Shown: positions 43,701 to 55,534 of the stretch, piece by piece
Position numbering within the stretch: the first letter of the stretch is position 1
Layout of the letters: the number at the start of each line of letters is the position of its first letter
Assembly: GCA_036365145.1 (NCBI GenBank)
Contig: JAEOAD010000015.1
Coordinates: forward strand, 1,736,001-1,800,000
Reading direction: 5' to 3'
Source of the DNA: Orientallactaga sibirica
Lineage: Eukaryota > Chordata > Mammalia > Rodentia > Dipodidae
DNA: 64,000 nt
The notes under the pieces: model-generated
Seen by the model: the letters and a program-made list of their open reading frames with translations, nothing else
Database searches by the model: none
Told to the model about the DNA's origin: nothing
Position numbers and translations under genes: made by a program

Positions 43701-44934
43701 CACTTATATGAATTTTGAAATTACTTTTTCTATCTCTGGGAAAAATGATGCTGGAACTTTTATCGGTATTGCATTGAATCTACATATTGAATTGCCAATT
43801 TCACAATATTAATTCTACCTACCCAAGAGCATGGAAGGCCTTTCCATCTTCTCATGTCCTCCTTGATTTCTTTCTTGAGTATTTTTATGTTTTTATTATA
43901 TAGATCCTTCACTTCCTTGGTTAGTGATATTTCAAGGTATTTGAATTTTTTGGTGACTATTGATAATGAGACAACCTCAACTGACTTCTTTTTCTGTATA
44001 TTTCTCATTTGTATATATGAATGCTATAGATTTTTATTTGTTGTTTTTGTAGCTGCAACTTTGTTGTAGGAATTTATCACCTTGAAAAGTTTTATGGTAG
44101 AGTCTTTCAGGTCACTTATGAATAGGATCATGTCATCTGCAAATAGGGCTAGTTTGATTTCTTCCTTTCCAATTTGTATCCATTTCATATCTTTCTTTTG
44201 CTTATTCTATGTAGAAGAGTAATGCAGAGTGGGTACCCCTGTCTTGTTTCTAATCTTAATGGGAACTCTTTGAGTCTTTCCCCATGAAGTATGATTTGGG
44301 CTTTTGGTGCTTTGCATATAGTCTTTTATGTTGAGATATAAACCCTCCATGACTAGTCTCTCCAGTGTTTTAATCATGAAGTGATGTTGTATTTTGTCAA
44401 AGGCCTTCTCTGCATCTATTGAAGTGATAGTGCAGTTCTTCTGTTTAAGATTATCTATGTGGTGTATTATGCTAACCAGTTTTCATATGTTGAACCATCC
44501 CTATATCCCTGGGATGAAGCCTGCTTGATCAAAGTGGATAATATTTTTGATGTGCTGTTGAATTCAGTTTGCAATGATTTTGTTCAGGAATTTTTGCATC
44601 TAAATTCTAAATTCTATTGGGTCTGGGTCTGGTTTTCTTAATTGTTTTCTTAGTCTCCAATTCATTAACTTCTGCTCTGATCTTTCTTATTTATTTCCAT
44701 CTAGAACTCTTAGTGTTGGATTGTTCATGTTATCCCATTGCCTTTAGGTGGATGGTTAGGTTATTAATTTGAGATTTCTCTGTCTTTGTTATGAAGGCAT
44801 TTAGAGCTATGAATTTTCCCCTTAGGACTGCCTTCATTGTGTCCCATTCATTTTGGTATGTTGTGTTTTCATTATCATTCTATTCTAGAAATTTTATAAT
44901 TTCCTATTTCATTTTTTCCCACAACCCATTATTT

Positions 44935-45127
44935 ATTTGCTTAAGAGAGAGAGAGGGAGAGAGACAGAGAGAGAGAATGACAATGGGCATGCCAGGTCCT
45001 CCCGCCACTATAAACAAACTCCAGATGCATGAACCACCTTGTGCATCTGTCTTACATGGATACTGGGAAATCATACCTTTGTCCTTTTCAGGAAAGCACC
45101 TTAACCATTAAACCATCTCTCCAACCC
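44935..45127 (-). mobile_element. B2-superfamily SINE, short-body subtype
   Basis: TTATTTGCTTAAGAGAGAGA to TAAACCATCTCTCCAACCCC, in the 5' part of ORF2. Confidence 0.9.
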
Positions 45128-46954
45128 CCATTCATTATTTAAAAGCTTGTTATTCAGTCTCGAGGAGCTGGTGTAATTTCTGTTGTTTCTCTTGTTATTA
45201 ATTTCTAGCTTTAGCACATTGTGGTCTGATATGATATAGGAAGGTAAATACATTTTTCTGAATTTGTAGAGGCATGTTTTATGCCCTAATAGATGATATA
45301 TTTTGGAGAAGGTTCTGTGGGCTTCTGAGAAGAATGTGTACTCTGTAGAATTGTGGTGGAATATTCTCTAGATGCCTGTTATGTCTAATTGATCTATAGT
45401 GTTGTTTTCTGTTAAATTATATTATTTCCCTATTGATTTTCTGCTCAGATGATCTGTTTATTGATGATAGTGGAGTATTAAAATCCTCTACTATAACAGG
45501 TTTGGGCTTATTTCTGGTTTGCTGTCAAGTAGGTTTTGTTTTATAAACTATGGTGCACCTGTGTTTGGTGATATAAATTTATGATTGTGACGTCCTCATG
45601 TTAGATCATTCCCTTGATGAGTAAGAAGTGGCCTTCTTTGTCTTTTGTGATTACTTTTGATTTGTAGTCTATTTTACCATATATTAATACAGCCACACCC
45701 AATTTTTTCTTCTTTCCATTTTCTTGGAATATTATTTGCCATCCTTTCACCCCAAGGAGGTGTCTGTCCTTAGTGGGGAGGTGGATTTCTTGAAGACAGC
45801 ATATAGAAAGATCTATTTTCTTGATTCATCCCATAAACTTGTGTTTTTTGATGGGTGATTTAAGATCATTAATATTTAAGGTTTAATCCCTGCCATGTTG
45901 GATGCTTTATGAAGTTTTGTGCTTTCTTTGTATGTTTTTGAGTATGCTCTCATTTTGGTTACTGTGATCTTTCTCTTATAGGCTCTTGAGCTTGGGCATC
46001 AGTGCAGGGAGTAGCAGCTTTGGTGGCCTCACATAGCAGGAACATGCTGGTGGGGATAAGGTCACAGTAAGGAAGGTTTTGGGAATAGTAAAATGGTTCA
46101 ACATAAGGAACAGATATGGTTTTGTCAACAGGAATGACACCAAGGAAGATGTATTTGTACACAAGCATTCCATAAAGACTTATCACCCCAGGAAGTATCT
46201 GCACAGAGTAGGAGATGATAGAAAGACTGGAGTTTGATGTTGTTGAAGGAGAAAAGGGTTTGAAGGCAGCACATTTTACAGGCCCTAGTGGAGTTCCAGT
46301 TCAAGGCCATAAACATGCAGCAGGCTGTAACCATTATAGATGCTATCTAGATCATAGGTGTCCTCTCACACATATTACCAGCATAATTACCAGAATAGTG
46401 AGAGTGAGGAAAATAATGAAGGATCAGTGTGTGCTCTTGAAGGCCAGGCACAAACAAGACTGGCCCTACCTCTATGGAAGGTTCTCACCTTACATGAGAA
46501 GGCCCTATGGACTTCAGCCACAGTACTCCAACCCTCCTGTAAGGAAGAAGTGATGTATGGTGCTGACAACCAGGTGCAGGAGAGCAATGTAGACCAGTGA
46601 ATCAGATTATGTGGGGGGGGGGATAGACCACAATTCTGCAGGCATTTTCCTTGCAAGATAGCCCAGAGAGTATGGCAATGAAGAAGACAAGAAAAATCAA
46701 GGAGAAGACACCCAAGGTCAGAAGCCACCTCAATGTCCATACCACCATAACTTCAGCTACTGATGAAGACACCCAAAGAACTCTAAACCACAAGATGGCA
46801 AAGAGACAAAAACAGTAGATCCACCAACTGAAAATTCATCAGCTCCAGAGGCTGAGCAGGGTGAGGCTGAGTAAATGCAGGCTTACCATCTTTGCCATCA
46901 AGTTTAGTCATCCAGGAAAAAATGAATATGAAATTCCAGCAAGAAGAAGTGAAC

Positions 46955-47213
46955 AAGGGCTGGAGAGATTGCTTAGTGGTTAAAGTGCTTGCCTGTGAAG
47001 CCTAAGGACTCAGGTTCGATTCCCCAGTATCCATGTAAGCAGATGCACATAGTGGGGTATGCATCTGGAGTTTGTTTGCAGTGGCTAGAAGCCCTGGTGT
47101 GCCCATATTCTCTCTCTCTCTCTCTCTCGCTCGCTCTCTTCCCCCCTCTCTCTCTGCCTCTTTATCTCTTAAATAAATAAATAAATAAATAAATAAATGT
47201 ATGTTTTTTCAAA
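46955..47213 (+). mobile_element. B2-superfamily SINE, short-body subtype, in YBX1 3' UTR copy
   Basis: Perfect pol III B box GGTTCGATTCC at 47013-47023, a CT-rich body and an (AAAT)n tail. Target duplication AAGAAGTGAACAA / AAGAAATGAACAA. Confidence 0.95.
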
Positions 47214-47318
47214 AAGAAATGAACAAAAGATTAGAACTAAAGCCCTTAAGTGCTTGCTTTTGCCCGTTGACCAGATAAACTAAAACTATCTGCATTGTCT
47301 ATGCAGCATGGAGTTTTT

Positions 47319-47585
47319 ATTTTTTTATTTTATTTATTTTTTATTATTTTATTTATTTTTAGAGAGAGACAGAGAGAGAGGGAGAGGAAGAAAGATAGAG
47401 ATGGGTGCACCAGCAGTCTCTCAGCTGCTGTGAACAAAATCCAGATGTGTGTGCCCCCTTGTGGTCAAATGCGGCATTGGGCCTTGCATCACTTTGCATC
47501 TGGCTAAACGTGGGACCTGGAGATTGGAACCGGGTTCTTTGGCTTAGGAGGCAGGCACCTTAACCACTAAGCCATCTCTCCAGCC
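47319..47585 (-). mobile_element. B2-superfamily SINE, long-body subtype, in YBX1 3' UTR copy
   Basis: Target duplication CATGGAGTTTT at 47307-47317 and 47586-47596. The body includes the complement of CCACAAGGGGGC. Confidence 0.95.
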
Positions 47586-47655
47586 CATGGAGTTTTCATT
47601 ATTTTTAACTAAAGATGTCTCTTTTTGGTAATGACAAATGTGCTTTTTTAAAAAG

Positions 47656-47985
47656 CTAGAGAAATTCAAATTAAAACCACTGTGAGATGCCATCTCTCCC
47701 AAGTTAGAATGGCTGAAAATAAAAACAAATGCTGGTGAGGGTGTGGGGAAAGGGGAACTCTTATTCACTGCTGCTGGGAGTACAAATAGACACAGTTAAA
47801 ACTAGAACTGCGATATGACCCAGTTGTATCATTACTGGGTCTCAAAGTAAGCCCACCACAGAGACACATCGCACATCCATGTTCATTGATACCATAGAAA
47901 TGAAACAAGCCTAGATGTTTATCAACTGATGGGTGGGAACATGCTATACCTATCTATCTAAAATAGCATTTTGTTCAGTCATAAC
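47656..47985 (+). mobile_element. LINE-1 ORF2 C-terminal fragment
   Basis: AATTCAAATTAAAACCACTG, GTTAGAATGGCTGAAAAT and ACTCTTATTCACTGCTG match the ORF2 region near 10430-10560. There is no 3' UTR. Confidence 0.85.
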
Positions 47986-47987
47986 CA

Positions 47988-49440
47988 AATTCCAGTCAAG
48001 ATGGTGCCCATCTAACAGCACCTCACCTCATGGGGAAGGAAAGGCAACACCCTTAAGGTTCATGAGTTTTTTTTAAGGGTTGATGATTCTAGTAGGCTTC
48101 CAGTGGGAGGGTGCAAAATAGGGAGTCCACTGATTCCCACACTCTTGGGTAGCCCACCACTTCCCCAATCCCCTCAAGCAGCTGTCCTAGCCACAGTCCC
48201 AGCCAGAGGTACCCAAGTAGGCTAGGACCACCACTCCAGGCTTTCCCACCACTGCACAGAGCTACGAGGTCCCATATGCCAGTCCTGCCCTAGCCTTTCT
48301 GAGCTCCACATGCCATCGTGGTCCCAGTGGGAGGATGTAGAGGAGCAAAATAGGGAGTCCACTTATTCTTATGCTCTTGGGTAGCCCATCAGTTCTCCAA
48401 TGCCCTCAAGCAGCTTTCCTAGCTGCAGTCCCAGCCAGAGGTCCCTCCTGCACTAACTTCAGACCAAGTGTACCCAAACTAGCAGGCTAGGACCTCCACC
48501 CCAGGCTTTCCTACCACTGCACAGAACTATGAGGTCCTACCTGCCAGTCTGGCCCTAGCCTCTCTGAGCTCTGCACACACTGTGGTCCCACCATAGCCTA
48601 TCTGATCTCTGCATGCCATCATGGTCCCATGCTAGACTTGCTCTAGCCTTTCTGAGCTCTGTGCACCACCAGGGTCCTACTCACCAGTCCCGCCCTAGCT
48701 GTTCTGAGCTCCGTGTGCCACCACAGTCCTACTTTCTGGTCTGGCCCTAGCCTTTCCGAGCTCTGTGTGCCAGCACAGTCCCACTCCCTGGTCTCACCCT
48801 AGCTTTTCTGAGCTCCGTGCACCATTGCAGTTCCATGCTGGTCCTGGTCTAGCCTTTCTGAGCTCTGTGCATCACTGCGGTCCTAGTCACTGGTCCAGCC
48901 TGAGCCTATCTGGGCTTTGCATGTGACTGTGGTCCCACTTTCCAACCCACCCCCCACCCCTCCACCCCAGGCCAGAAGGCTAGCATCCCACACCCTAAGC
49001 TTTCTGAACCATTGTGATAGGGAGACCACATTAAAAAGAATAGCATGAAAAACCAGATGCAAGTAAATCCAGCTAGATTGTCCAGTCCCAAAATGGATGT
49101 CTCTAATCAAAACATAGAAGAGACAATAGGATCAGAACCTTAAAATGAAGAGACAAGCTATGCAACCCTCGTGAAGCAAATGGCAGAACTTGAAGAAACT
49201 CAAAAAAGAGCCAATAATTGTAAATATGGTGTCCTCCCTAGATTAGACCTAACAGAAATAACCAGGAAGGGTCCAAAGACAGTTAAATGATCTGAAGGAG
49301 AGACAAAAAAAGAGGACCTCAATAATCAACTGGCTAAACTCAATGAAGACATAAAAAAGTGCCAGGATGAACTCCAAGAAGCATTAAGAAAATCAGATGG
49401 TGATGTGAAAAGGGAACTTGACAGAGGGATGGAAACTATA
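47988..49440 (+). promoter_or_regulatory. LINE-1 5' UTR with monomer-like repeats
   Basis: The AGTGGGAGG...CAAAATAGGGAGTCCAC block occurs twice about 230 bp apart (48101 and 48325), like partial promoter monomers, followed by a 52-bp tandem array. Promoter function is inferred from its position. Confidence 0.65.
48545..48950 (+). repeat. 52-bp tandem repeat in LINE-1 5' UTR, about 8 copies
   Basis: CCTAGCCTTTCTGAGCTCTG-type units recur at about 48546, 48595, 48641, 48694, 48748, 48800, 48851 and 48903. Each is followed by a variable GTGCACCACCA..GGTCC segment. Confidence 0.88.
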
Positions 49441-49463
49441 CATTAAAAAAAGCAATAGAAAAT

Positions 49464-50130
49464 ATGAACCAAATTAAACAAGCACAAAACTGTATAGAAG
49501 CTCTCAATAATAGAGTCAGCCAAGTGGAGGATAGAAACTCAGAACTGGAAGACAAAACAGAAGAAAAAGTTCATGAGTCCAAAAGTTTCCACAAGTTCAA
49601 AAATTTCTGTGAACAGAACATGAGGGAAATATGGGATACCCTTAAGCATCCTAACACTTGGATCATGGGAATGACAGAAGGGGAAAAAATGCAGACCAAA
49701 GGCATTGAAAACTTATTTAACAAAACTATTGAAGAAAACTTTTCCACTCTCTCAAAAGAAAGTCCCATCAAGTTACAATAACCTAGCAGAACTCCAAACT
49801 GACTGGACCAATGGAGAAATTGTCAAAACACACATTATCAATCACAAAGAGAAAGTCCTAAAAGCAGCTAGGGAGAAACAACACATAACATATAAACGAA
49901 ACCCCATCAGAATTACTTCAGACTTCTCAATGGAAACCCTAAAAGCCAGAAGGGCCTGGAATGGAACACTGAAAACTGTGAGAATGTAGGTTTCCAACCT
50001 AAACTACTCTACCCAGCAATAGTATTCCTCATAATAGATGGTGAAAGAAAAACTTTCCATGATAAAAGTTAGCTTTACAACCATATGAACACAAAGCCAA
50101 ATCTACACAGAGTACTTCAGGGAATTCTCC
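49464..50130 (+). pseudogene. LINE-1 ORF1 remnant
   Basis: A coiled-coil part (NRVSQVEDRNSELEDK, about 49510-49557) and an RRM/CTD part (LKAARE at about 49858-49875, SMETLKARRAWN at about 49930) lie in different frames, so there is at least one frameshift near 49780. Confidence 0.88.
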
Positions 50131-52007
50131 ACACAGAAGAATCAAATAACCAACCTCAAGTGCCTACAAGAAACATATCAAAATAAGCAAACTTCAAGAA
50201 GGCACAAAAATATAAAGACCAAGAAAACACCAAACCTCATAAACCACCACATATGGCAGGTATTAAATCAAACCTCACAGTTATTACCCTAAATATTAAT
50301 GGCCTTAATTCACCCATCAAGATATATAAGCTAACAGGGTGGATCAGAAAATTAGACTAGAACCCTTCAATCTGCTCTCTTCAAGAAACCCACCTCACCA
50401 CTGAAGACAGATACCTCCTCAGGGTGAAAGGGTGGAAAATGATATTCAAAGCAAACAGAAATAAGAAACAAGCAGGTGTAGCTATACTTATATAGGTTAA
50501 AATAGACTTCAAACCAAAAAAGACAGTCAAGAAAGACAAAGAAGGCCACTTCTTACTTATCAAGGGAACAATCCAACAAGAGGATATCACAATCATCAAT
50601 CTTTATGCAGCAAACACAGGTGCACTACAATTCATAAAACAAAACCTACTTTACAATAAAATTAAATAACCACCAACACCATCATAGTTGGGGACTTCAA
50701 TACTCAGCAATAGATAGATCTTCTAAACAGAAAATTAACAGGAAAGTAAGAGAGCTCAATAACACCACAGATCAATTAGACCCAATGGACATCTATAGAA
50801 CATTTTACCCAAAATCCACAGATTACACATTCTTCTCAATAGCCCATGGAACCTTCTCTAAAATAGATCATATACTGGGTCATAAAGCCTGCCTCCATAT
50901 ATTTAGGAGGCTTGACATAATTTTCTACATGATATCAGGTCACAATGCTGTATTGCTAGAAACTAACAACAAAAGATGCACCAGGAACCCAACCAGCTCC
51001 TGGAAACTGAACAACACACTCTTAATAAATGGGTAGTGGAAGAAATAAAAAATGAAATTGCAAAATTTCTAGAAATGAATGACATTGAGAACACAACATA
51101 CCAAAACTTATCAGACACAATGAAGGCGGTCCTTAGGGGAAAATTCATTGCACTAAATGCCTTCATAACAAAGATAGAGAGATCCCAAATCAATAACCTA
51201 ACCATCCACCAAAAGGCATTGGATGGAAGAAATAATTAAGATCAGAGCAGAAATTAGTGACTTGAAAATTAAGAAAGCAATTAACAAAATTGATGAAACA
51301 AAGAGCTGGTTCAACATTGATAAACCCCTGTCCAATTTGATAAAGTGGGAAAAAAAAGACAACTCAAATTAACAAAATTCGAAATGAAAAAGGAGAGATG
51401 ACAACAGACATAAGTGAAATTGGGAGAATCATCAGGACTTACTTCAAAAACCTCTACACCACAAAACTGTATAATATAGAGGAAATGGATGAATTCCTGG
51501 ACACATACCACCTACCAAAGCTAAGCTCAGAGCAGATTAATTTCCTAAACAAAACAATCACAACCATCGAGATTGAAAGTGTAATCAAAAACTTCCCTAA
51601 AAAGAAGAATCCAGGACCAGATGGCTTCTCAGCTGAATTCTATCAAACCTTCATGAAAGAACTGAAACCAATTATTTTCAAAATGTTCCACATAATCAGA
51701 GAACAGGGAAAGATCCCCAACTCCTTCTATGAAGCTAATATCACCCTAATACCAAAACCAGGCAGAGATGCCTCAAGAAAAGGAAACTACAGGCCTATTT
51801 CCCTGATGAACTTAGATGCAAAGATCCTGAACAAAATCTGAATTCAACAACACATCAAAAGCATTATCCATCTGGATCAAGTAGGCTTCATCCCAGGAAT
51901 GCAGGGATGGTTCAGCATATGGAAATCTGTCATTGTTATACACCACATAAATAATCTTAAACATAAAAACCACATGATCATTTCGATAGATGCAGAAAAG
52001 GCCTTTT

Positions 52008-52220
52008 TTATTTTTTTTTTTAATTTTTGGAAAGAGACACAAAGAGATAGAGAGAAAGGGAGAGGGAGACAGATAGATGGGCACGCCAGCAGTCTTTCAG
52101 CTGCTGTGAACAAAATTCAGACACGTGCACCCCCTTGTGGACAAGTGCAGCATTGTGCCCTTGCATCACTTTGCATCTGGCTAAGAGTGGGACCTTAACC
52201 GCTAAGCCATCTCTCCAGGC
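52008..52220 (-). mobile_element. B2-superfamily SINE, long-body subtype
   Basis: Exact target duplication CAGAAAAGGCCTTTT at 51993-52007 and 52221-52235. The head side is shortened (an internal deletion near 52195). Confidence 0.93.
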
Positions 52221-52235
52221 CAGAAAAGGCCTTTT

Positions 52236-52719
52236 ATTGAAAACTTCTTTAACTGTAGACAATATCCCATGGTACTTCCCTCCCTCTCCCACTTTCCCCT
52301 TTGAAACTTCACTCTCCATCATATCCTTTCCCCCTCTCAATCAGTCTCTCTTTTCAGTTTGAAGTCATGATCTTTTCCTCCTATTATGATGGTCTTATGT
52401 AGGTAGTGTCAGGCACTGTGAGGTCATGGATATCCAGGCCATTTTGTGTCTGGAGGAATACGTTGTAAGTAGTCCTACTCTTCCTTTGGCTCTTACATTA
52501 TTTCCGTCCCCTCTTCTGCAATGGACACTAAGCCTTGAAAGGTCGGTTTGAGATGTTTCAGTGCTGAGCACTCCTCTGTCACTTCTTCTCAGCACCATGG
52601 TGCCTTCTGAGTTATCCCAAGGTTGCCACCATCTGAAAATAGAAGCTTCTCTAACCAAAAGTGAGAGTAGCATTAATATAAGAGTGTGGACATTAAGAGA
52701 AGTGCTTACTGGGCACTTA
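52236..52719 (-). mobile_element. LINE-1 3' UTR fragment, inverted inside ORF2
   Basis: It matches 12470-12960 block for block (GACAATATCCCATGGTA, GTGAGGTCATGGATATCCAG, GCACTCCTCTGTCACTTCTT). It is a 5'-truncated L1 tail of about 480 bp with its A-rich end at 52236. Confidence 0.92.
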
Positions 52720-53573
52720 CTGGAAAGGAAGAAGTTATGTTAGCCATATTTGCAGACAACATGATTCTATACATAAGTGACCTAAGAACCTCCATCTCAA
52801 AACTCTTAAAAGTGATTAATTCCTTCATTAAAGTAGCAGGATACAAAAATCAATGCACAAAAATCAGTAGCCTTTCTATATGCAAAAGACAAAAATACAG
52901 AAAAAGAAACAAGTGACATTGTCCCATTTTCAAAAGCATCAAAAAAATATCTTGGAATAACATTAACCAATATGGTGAAAGACCTTTACAATGAAAACAT
53001 AAAAACACTCAAGAAAGAAATTGAGGGGGACTTGAGAAAATTGAAAGACCTCCCATGTTCCTGGATAGCCAGAATTAACATTGTGAAAATGGCAATCTTA
53101 CCAAAAGCAATATACAGATTTAATGCAATACCAATAAAAATCCCAACATCTTTCTTCATAGAGACAGAAAAAATGATCTCAAAATTCATATGGAATTGCA
53201 GAAGGCCTCGGATATCCAAGCAAATCCTCAGCAAAGGAAGTATCTGTGGAGGCATCACCATACTTGAGTTCTCAGCGAACTCACCCAATCACAGAAAGAT
53301 AAGCATCACATGCTCTCACTCATCTGTGGCTCCTAACCTGAATTTCCTGAGATGCTGACACACCTAATAAACATCTTGAGGACTGGACAATAGGTATGGT
53401 GGGGTAGGAGGGGAGGGTAAGGGCAGGGGGTACAAAAAACTGGACCCTAATGGAAATGGTACTATAAAATCCTATATTCTGAAAGACATACTAAAAGGTC
53501 AAACCTTCATCAGGTGCTTAGAGAGATCACCTGAATCACAGGACCTTGGAGAGAGTAGGATGAAGACTAACCT

Positions 53574-53578
<5 letters not shown>

Positions 53579-53663
<85 letters not shown>
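53579..53663. repeat. (CT)n(CA)n compound microsatellite
   Basis: About 20 CT units, then about 22 CA units, in the L1 3' UTR. Confidence 0.97.
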
Positions 53664-53667
<4 letters not shown>

Positions 53668-54757
53668 CTTCTTTCTCTTCTCTCTTTCATATTACCTATA
53701 TTTTTCTTCCTTCTTTTTCCTTGGCACTGACCTGTAATTCCCAGTACCAGCATATGGTTAATATCCACAATGAGCTATTGATCAGTGAGACCTACAAGGT
53801 TTCCCAAAAGGAGACAGATTTCTGTCAGAGTACTTGATGACCCACCAAAGACTAATGGTAAGACCCTACTGATGAAGAAACCATTTGCTGTTGGGATGGA
53901 ACATGGAAAGACCTGGCTAGAATCCAGAAGAGAATCAGTCCCCAGACAGTTAGCCTGTCTAGTGCCAGAAGGTGTTACATGAGCAAATGGGGGAAAATGA
54001 CCAACATCTGTCTAAGCAACTCGTGGTCTAAGCTACTCAGCAGCAATCAACCTGCCATGATGCTCATACAAAGGCAATAGTGGCACACAGCCATGGTGGG
54101 TTACCAACTGTTCTTGATTTGGCTAATGGATCTGCTCAGTGAAATGGAACCAATACCTGGAACAGGGAAACAAGTCAGAACCATATACAAAAATGAGCCC
54201 TCTCTCTCCAATATCAAGCTCCCACTAATAGTGGGATACAAAAGGGCCTACACCTATTAAATTCTCTCTAAAATAATAATGGTTATCCATGTATTGTGCA
54301 CTGACCTCACTCTCTGTTGGAAAATTTGCTTCTCTTTTTCAAACGGATGCAGAACCTGAGGCAAGAAGCAGCCCATAACACCTCACTAGGGCACCAGAGG
54401 AGGCCATAGAGTTAGTGGGGAAATGAGCAAGAGTGCTGCTTTCTCAGTGAATCTGGTATCAGCACAAGGGTGAAGGAGATAGACACCGAGAACACTCAAC
54501 TCCTACCAAATCAGATATCCAGAGACATAGAGATTCCCAAGATCTCATCACTGAAATAGACCTAAAATGAACCTAATGTGGCTCAGGGAAATTTGTGGAA
54601 GAGGGGGCGGAAAGATTATTAGAGCCATAAGTTGGGTCATTATGCACAGAGATATTACCTCTCCCTCATAACTGATGGTCACTCTCACAATGCAAGACCC
54701 AAATCCCCATGGGGGGAGGACAGGCTAGTAATAGTACCATCATGACTATATACACAC

Positions 54758-54884
54758 TATATACACAACTAATAAAGAAACCGAAATCATGACATTTGTA
54801 GGAAAATGGATTGAAGTGGAAATCACCATGGTGAGTAAAATAAGCCAGATTCAGAAAAAACAAATATCATATACCATGTTTTCT

Positions 54885-54925
<41 letters not shown>

Positions 54926-55037
54926 AAAGAGGTGGAAAAGGTCTTAATGGAGGGAGGAAAGGGTTTGAAAAACCAGGGTAAGAAACACATGTTTCATGAA
55001 ACAGATGAGGAGATTATTTGGGGGGAAAGGAGTCCAG
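54758..55037 (+). mobile_element. Older LINE-1 ORF2 end and 3' UTR piece with (GT)n
   Basis: CATTTGTAGGAAAATGGATT and ATAAGCCAGATTCAGAAAAA correspond to the KFAGKWMDLE region of L1. A (GT)n of about 17 units follows at 54889-54922, then purine-rich 3' UTR-like sequence. Confidence 0.75.
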
Positions 55038-55205
55038 CAGGAGGGGAAATGCCAAGTGTGATGGTATGTGCCTGTGATCCCAGAAATGGAATGGAAGAGA
55101 TAGGATAATCCCTGAAGGTCACTGACCAGCTAGTTTAGCTTAATTGGTGGATTCTAGGCCAAGGTCTCAAAATAAATGTAGATGATACCTGAAGAAAGAT
55201 CCCTA
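55038..55205 (+). mobile_element. Long composite SINE fragment
   Basis: CAAGTGTGATGGTATGTGCC and TAGCTTAATTGGTGGATTCT; the head is missing. Confidence 0.65.
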
Positions 55206-55227
55206 AAAATATCCAAAAAAACTAATG

Positions 55228-55316
55228 GAAGCTTGGGCAATAGCTCAGTGATAGAGCATGTTCAAGGCCCTGGCTTGCATTCCTGGCACTATGAAAAAGA
55301 AAGGAAGGAAGGAAGT
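55228..55316 (+). mobile_element. ID-type SINE
   Basis: GGGCAATAGCTCAGTGATAG and CAAGGCCCTGGCTTGCATTC, with an A/GGAA tail. Confidence 0.75.
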
Positions 55317-55534
55317 AGAATTAAAGAAAAGATGCCAAATGGATCACACTGAAATGTGAGCTCCCTGGGGTAGGAAGTGTGTCTGCCTTGCCTTGCCTTG
55401 CCTTGCTCTGCAGCAGTGCTGGGAAACATCAAAGACCTGGTGTTCACAGAGGGGATGGAAACATGGATGAGCAGATGAACCATAGTATGCAGCATTAAGG
55501 CAGGACAAAAGTGTGTTTTAGAGAATTTTTTTCT
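55317..55534. other. Unassigned, with a short (CCTTG)n run
   Basis: Four to five CCTTG units lie at about 55386-55406; nothing else is recognised. Confidence 0.5.

Larger units (their letters stand above)
39575..45960 (-). mobile_element. LINE-1, long but decayed; ORF2 start to 3' UTR
   Basis: The 3' UTR is about 39590-40975 and ORF2 is about 41000-45940 on the minus strand. A duplicated C-terminal segment is at 40985-41600. RT-region fragments include [15 protein letters not shown] and [11 protein letters not shown] (about 43900-43800). The endonuclease start near 45880-45930 still resembles the usual ITLNINGLN region. At least seven SINEs are inserted. No long open frame remains. Confidence 0.88.
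45970..47655 (+). pseudogene. YBX1: Processed pseudogene of Y-box binding protein 1
   Basis: A decayed, intronless copy of the YBX1 mRNA. YBX1 is a cold-shock-domain DNA/RNA-binding protein. The cold-shock domain is visible as [22 protein letters not shown] (about 46105-46160) and FDVVEGEKG (46229-46255). Next come GVPVQG, MRRPYG and PQYSNPPV. The C-terminus reads [28 protein letters not shown] and stop TAA at 46872-46874, specific for YBX1 rather than YBX3. Several frameshifts and stops are present. The 3' UTR continues (CTTAAGTGCTTGCTTTTGCC, CTATCTGCATTGTCTATGCA) to about 47655, with two SINEs inside it. The 5' end is truncated within the N-terminal domain. Confidence 0.93.
50250..53265 (+). 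pseudogene. LINE-1 ORF2 remnant
   Basis: Endonuclease pieces include the LNINGLNSPIK region (about 50295), MDIYRTFYPKSTDYTFFS (50785-50840) and [11 protein letters not shown] pieces include KNPGPDGFSAEFYQTF (about 51605-51650), RPISLMNLDAKILNK (51793-51837) and FADN at about 52750 (the catalytic motif, now FADN). Later pieces are [19 protein letters not shown] (about 53060-53115). It is interrupted at 52008-52719 by a SINE and an inverted L1 tail, with loss of the segment equivalent to about 8940-9195 of the other L1. Confidence 0.9.
47988..54757 (+). mobile_element. LINE-1 with full 5' UTR, broken ORFs and 3' UTR
   Basis: It starts AATTCCAGTCAAGATGGTGCC, with the YY1-like site. It has a repeated 5' UTR, ORF1 and ORF2 remnants with insertions and deletions, and a 3' UTR from about 53270. 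The last third of ORF2 (after about 53265) is deleted. It belongs to a different L1 lineage from the 4850 copy, judging by its 5' UTR and ORF1. Confidence 0.9.

Noticed and set aside
46387..46740. 117-codon minus-strand frame
   Set aside because: Antisense shadow of the YBX1 retrocopy.
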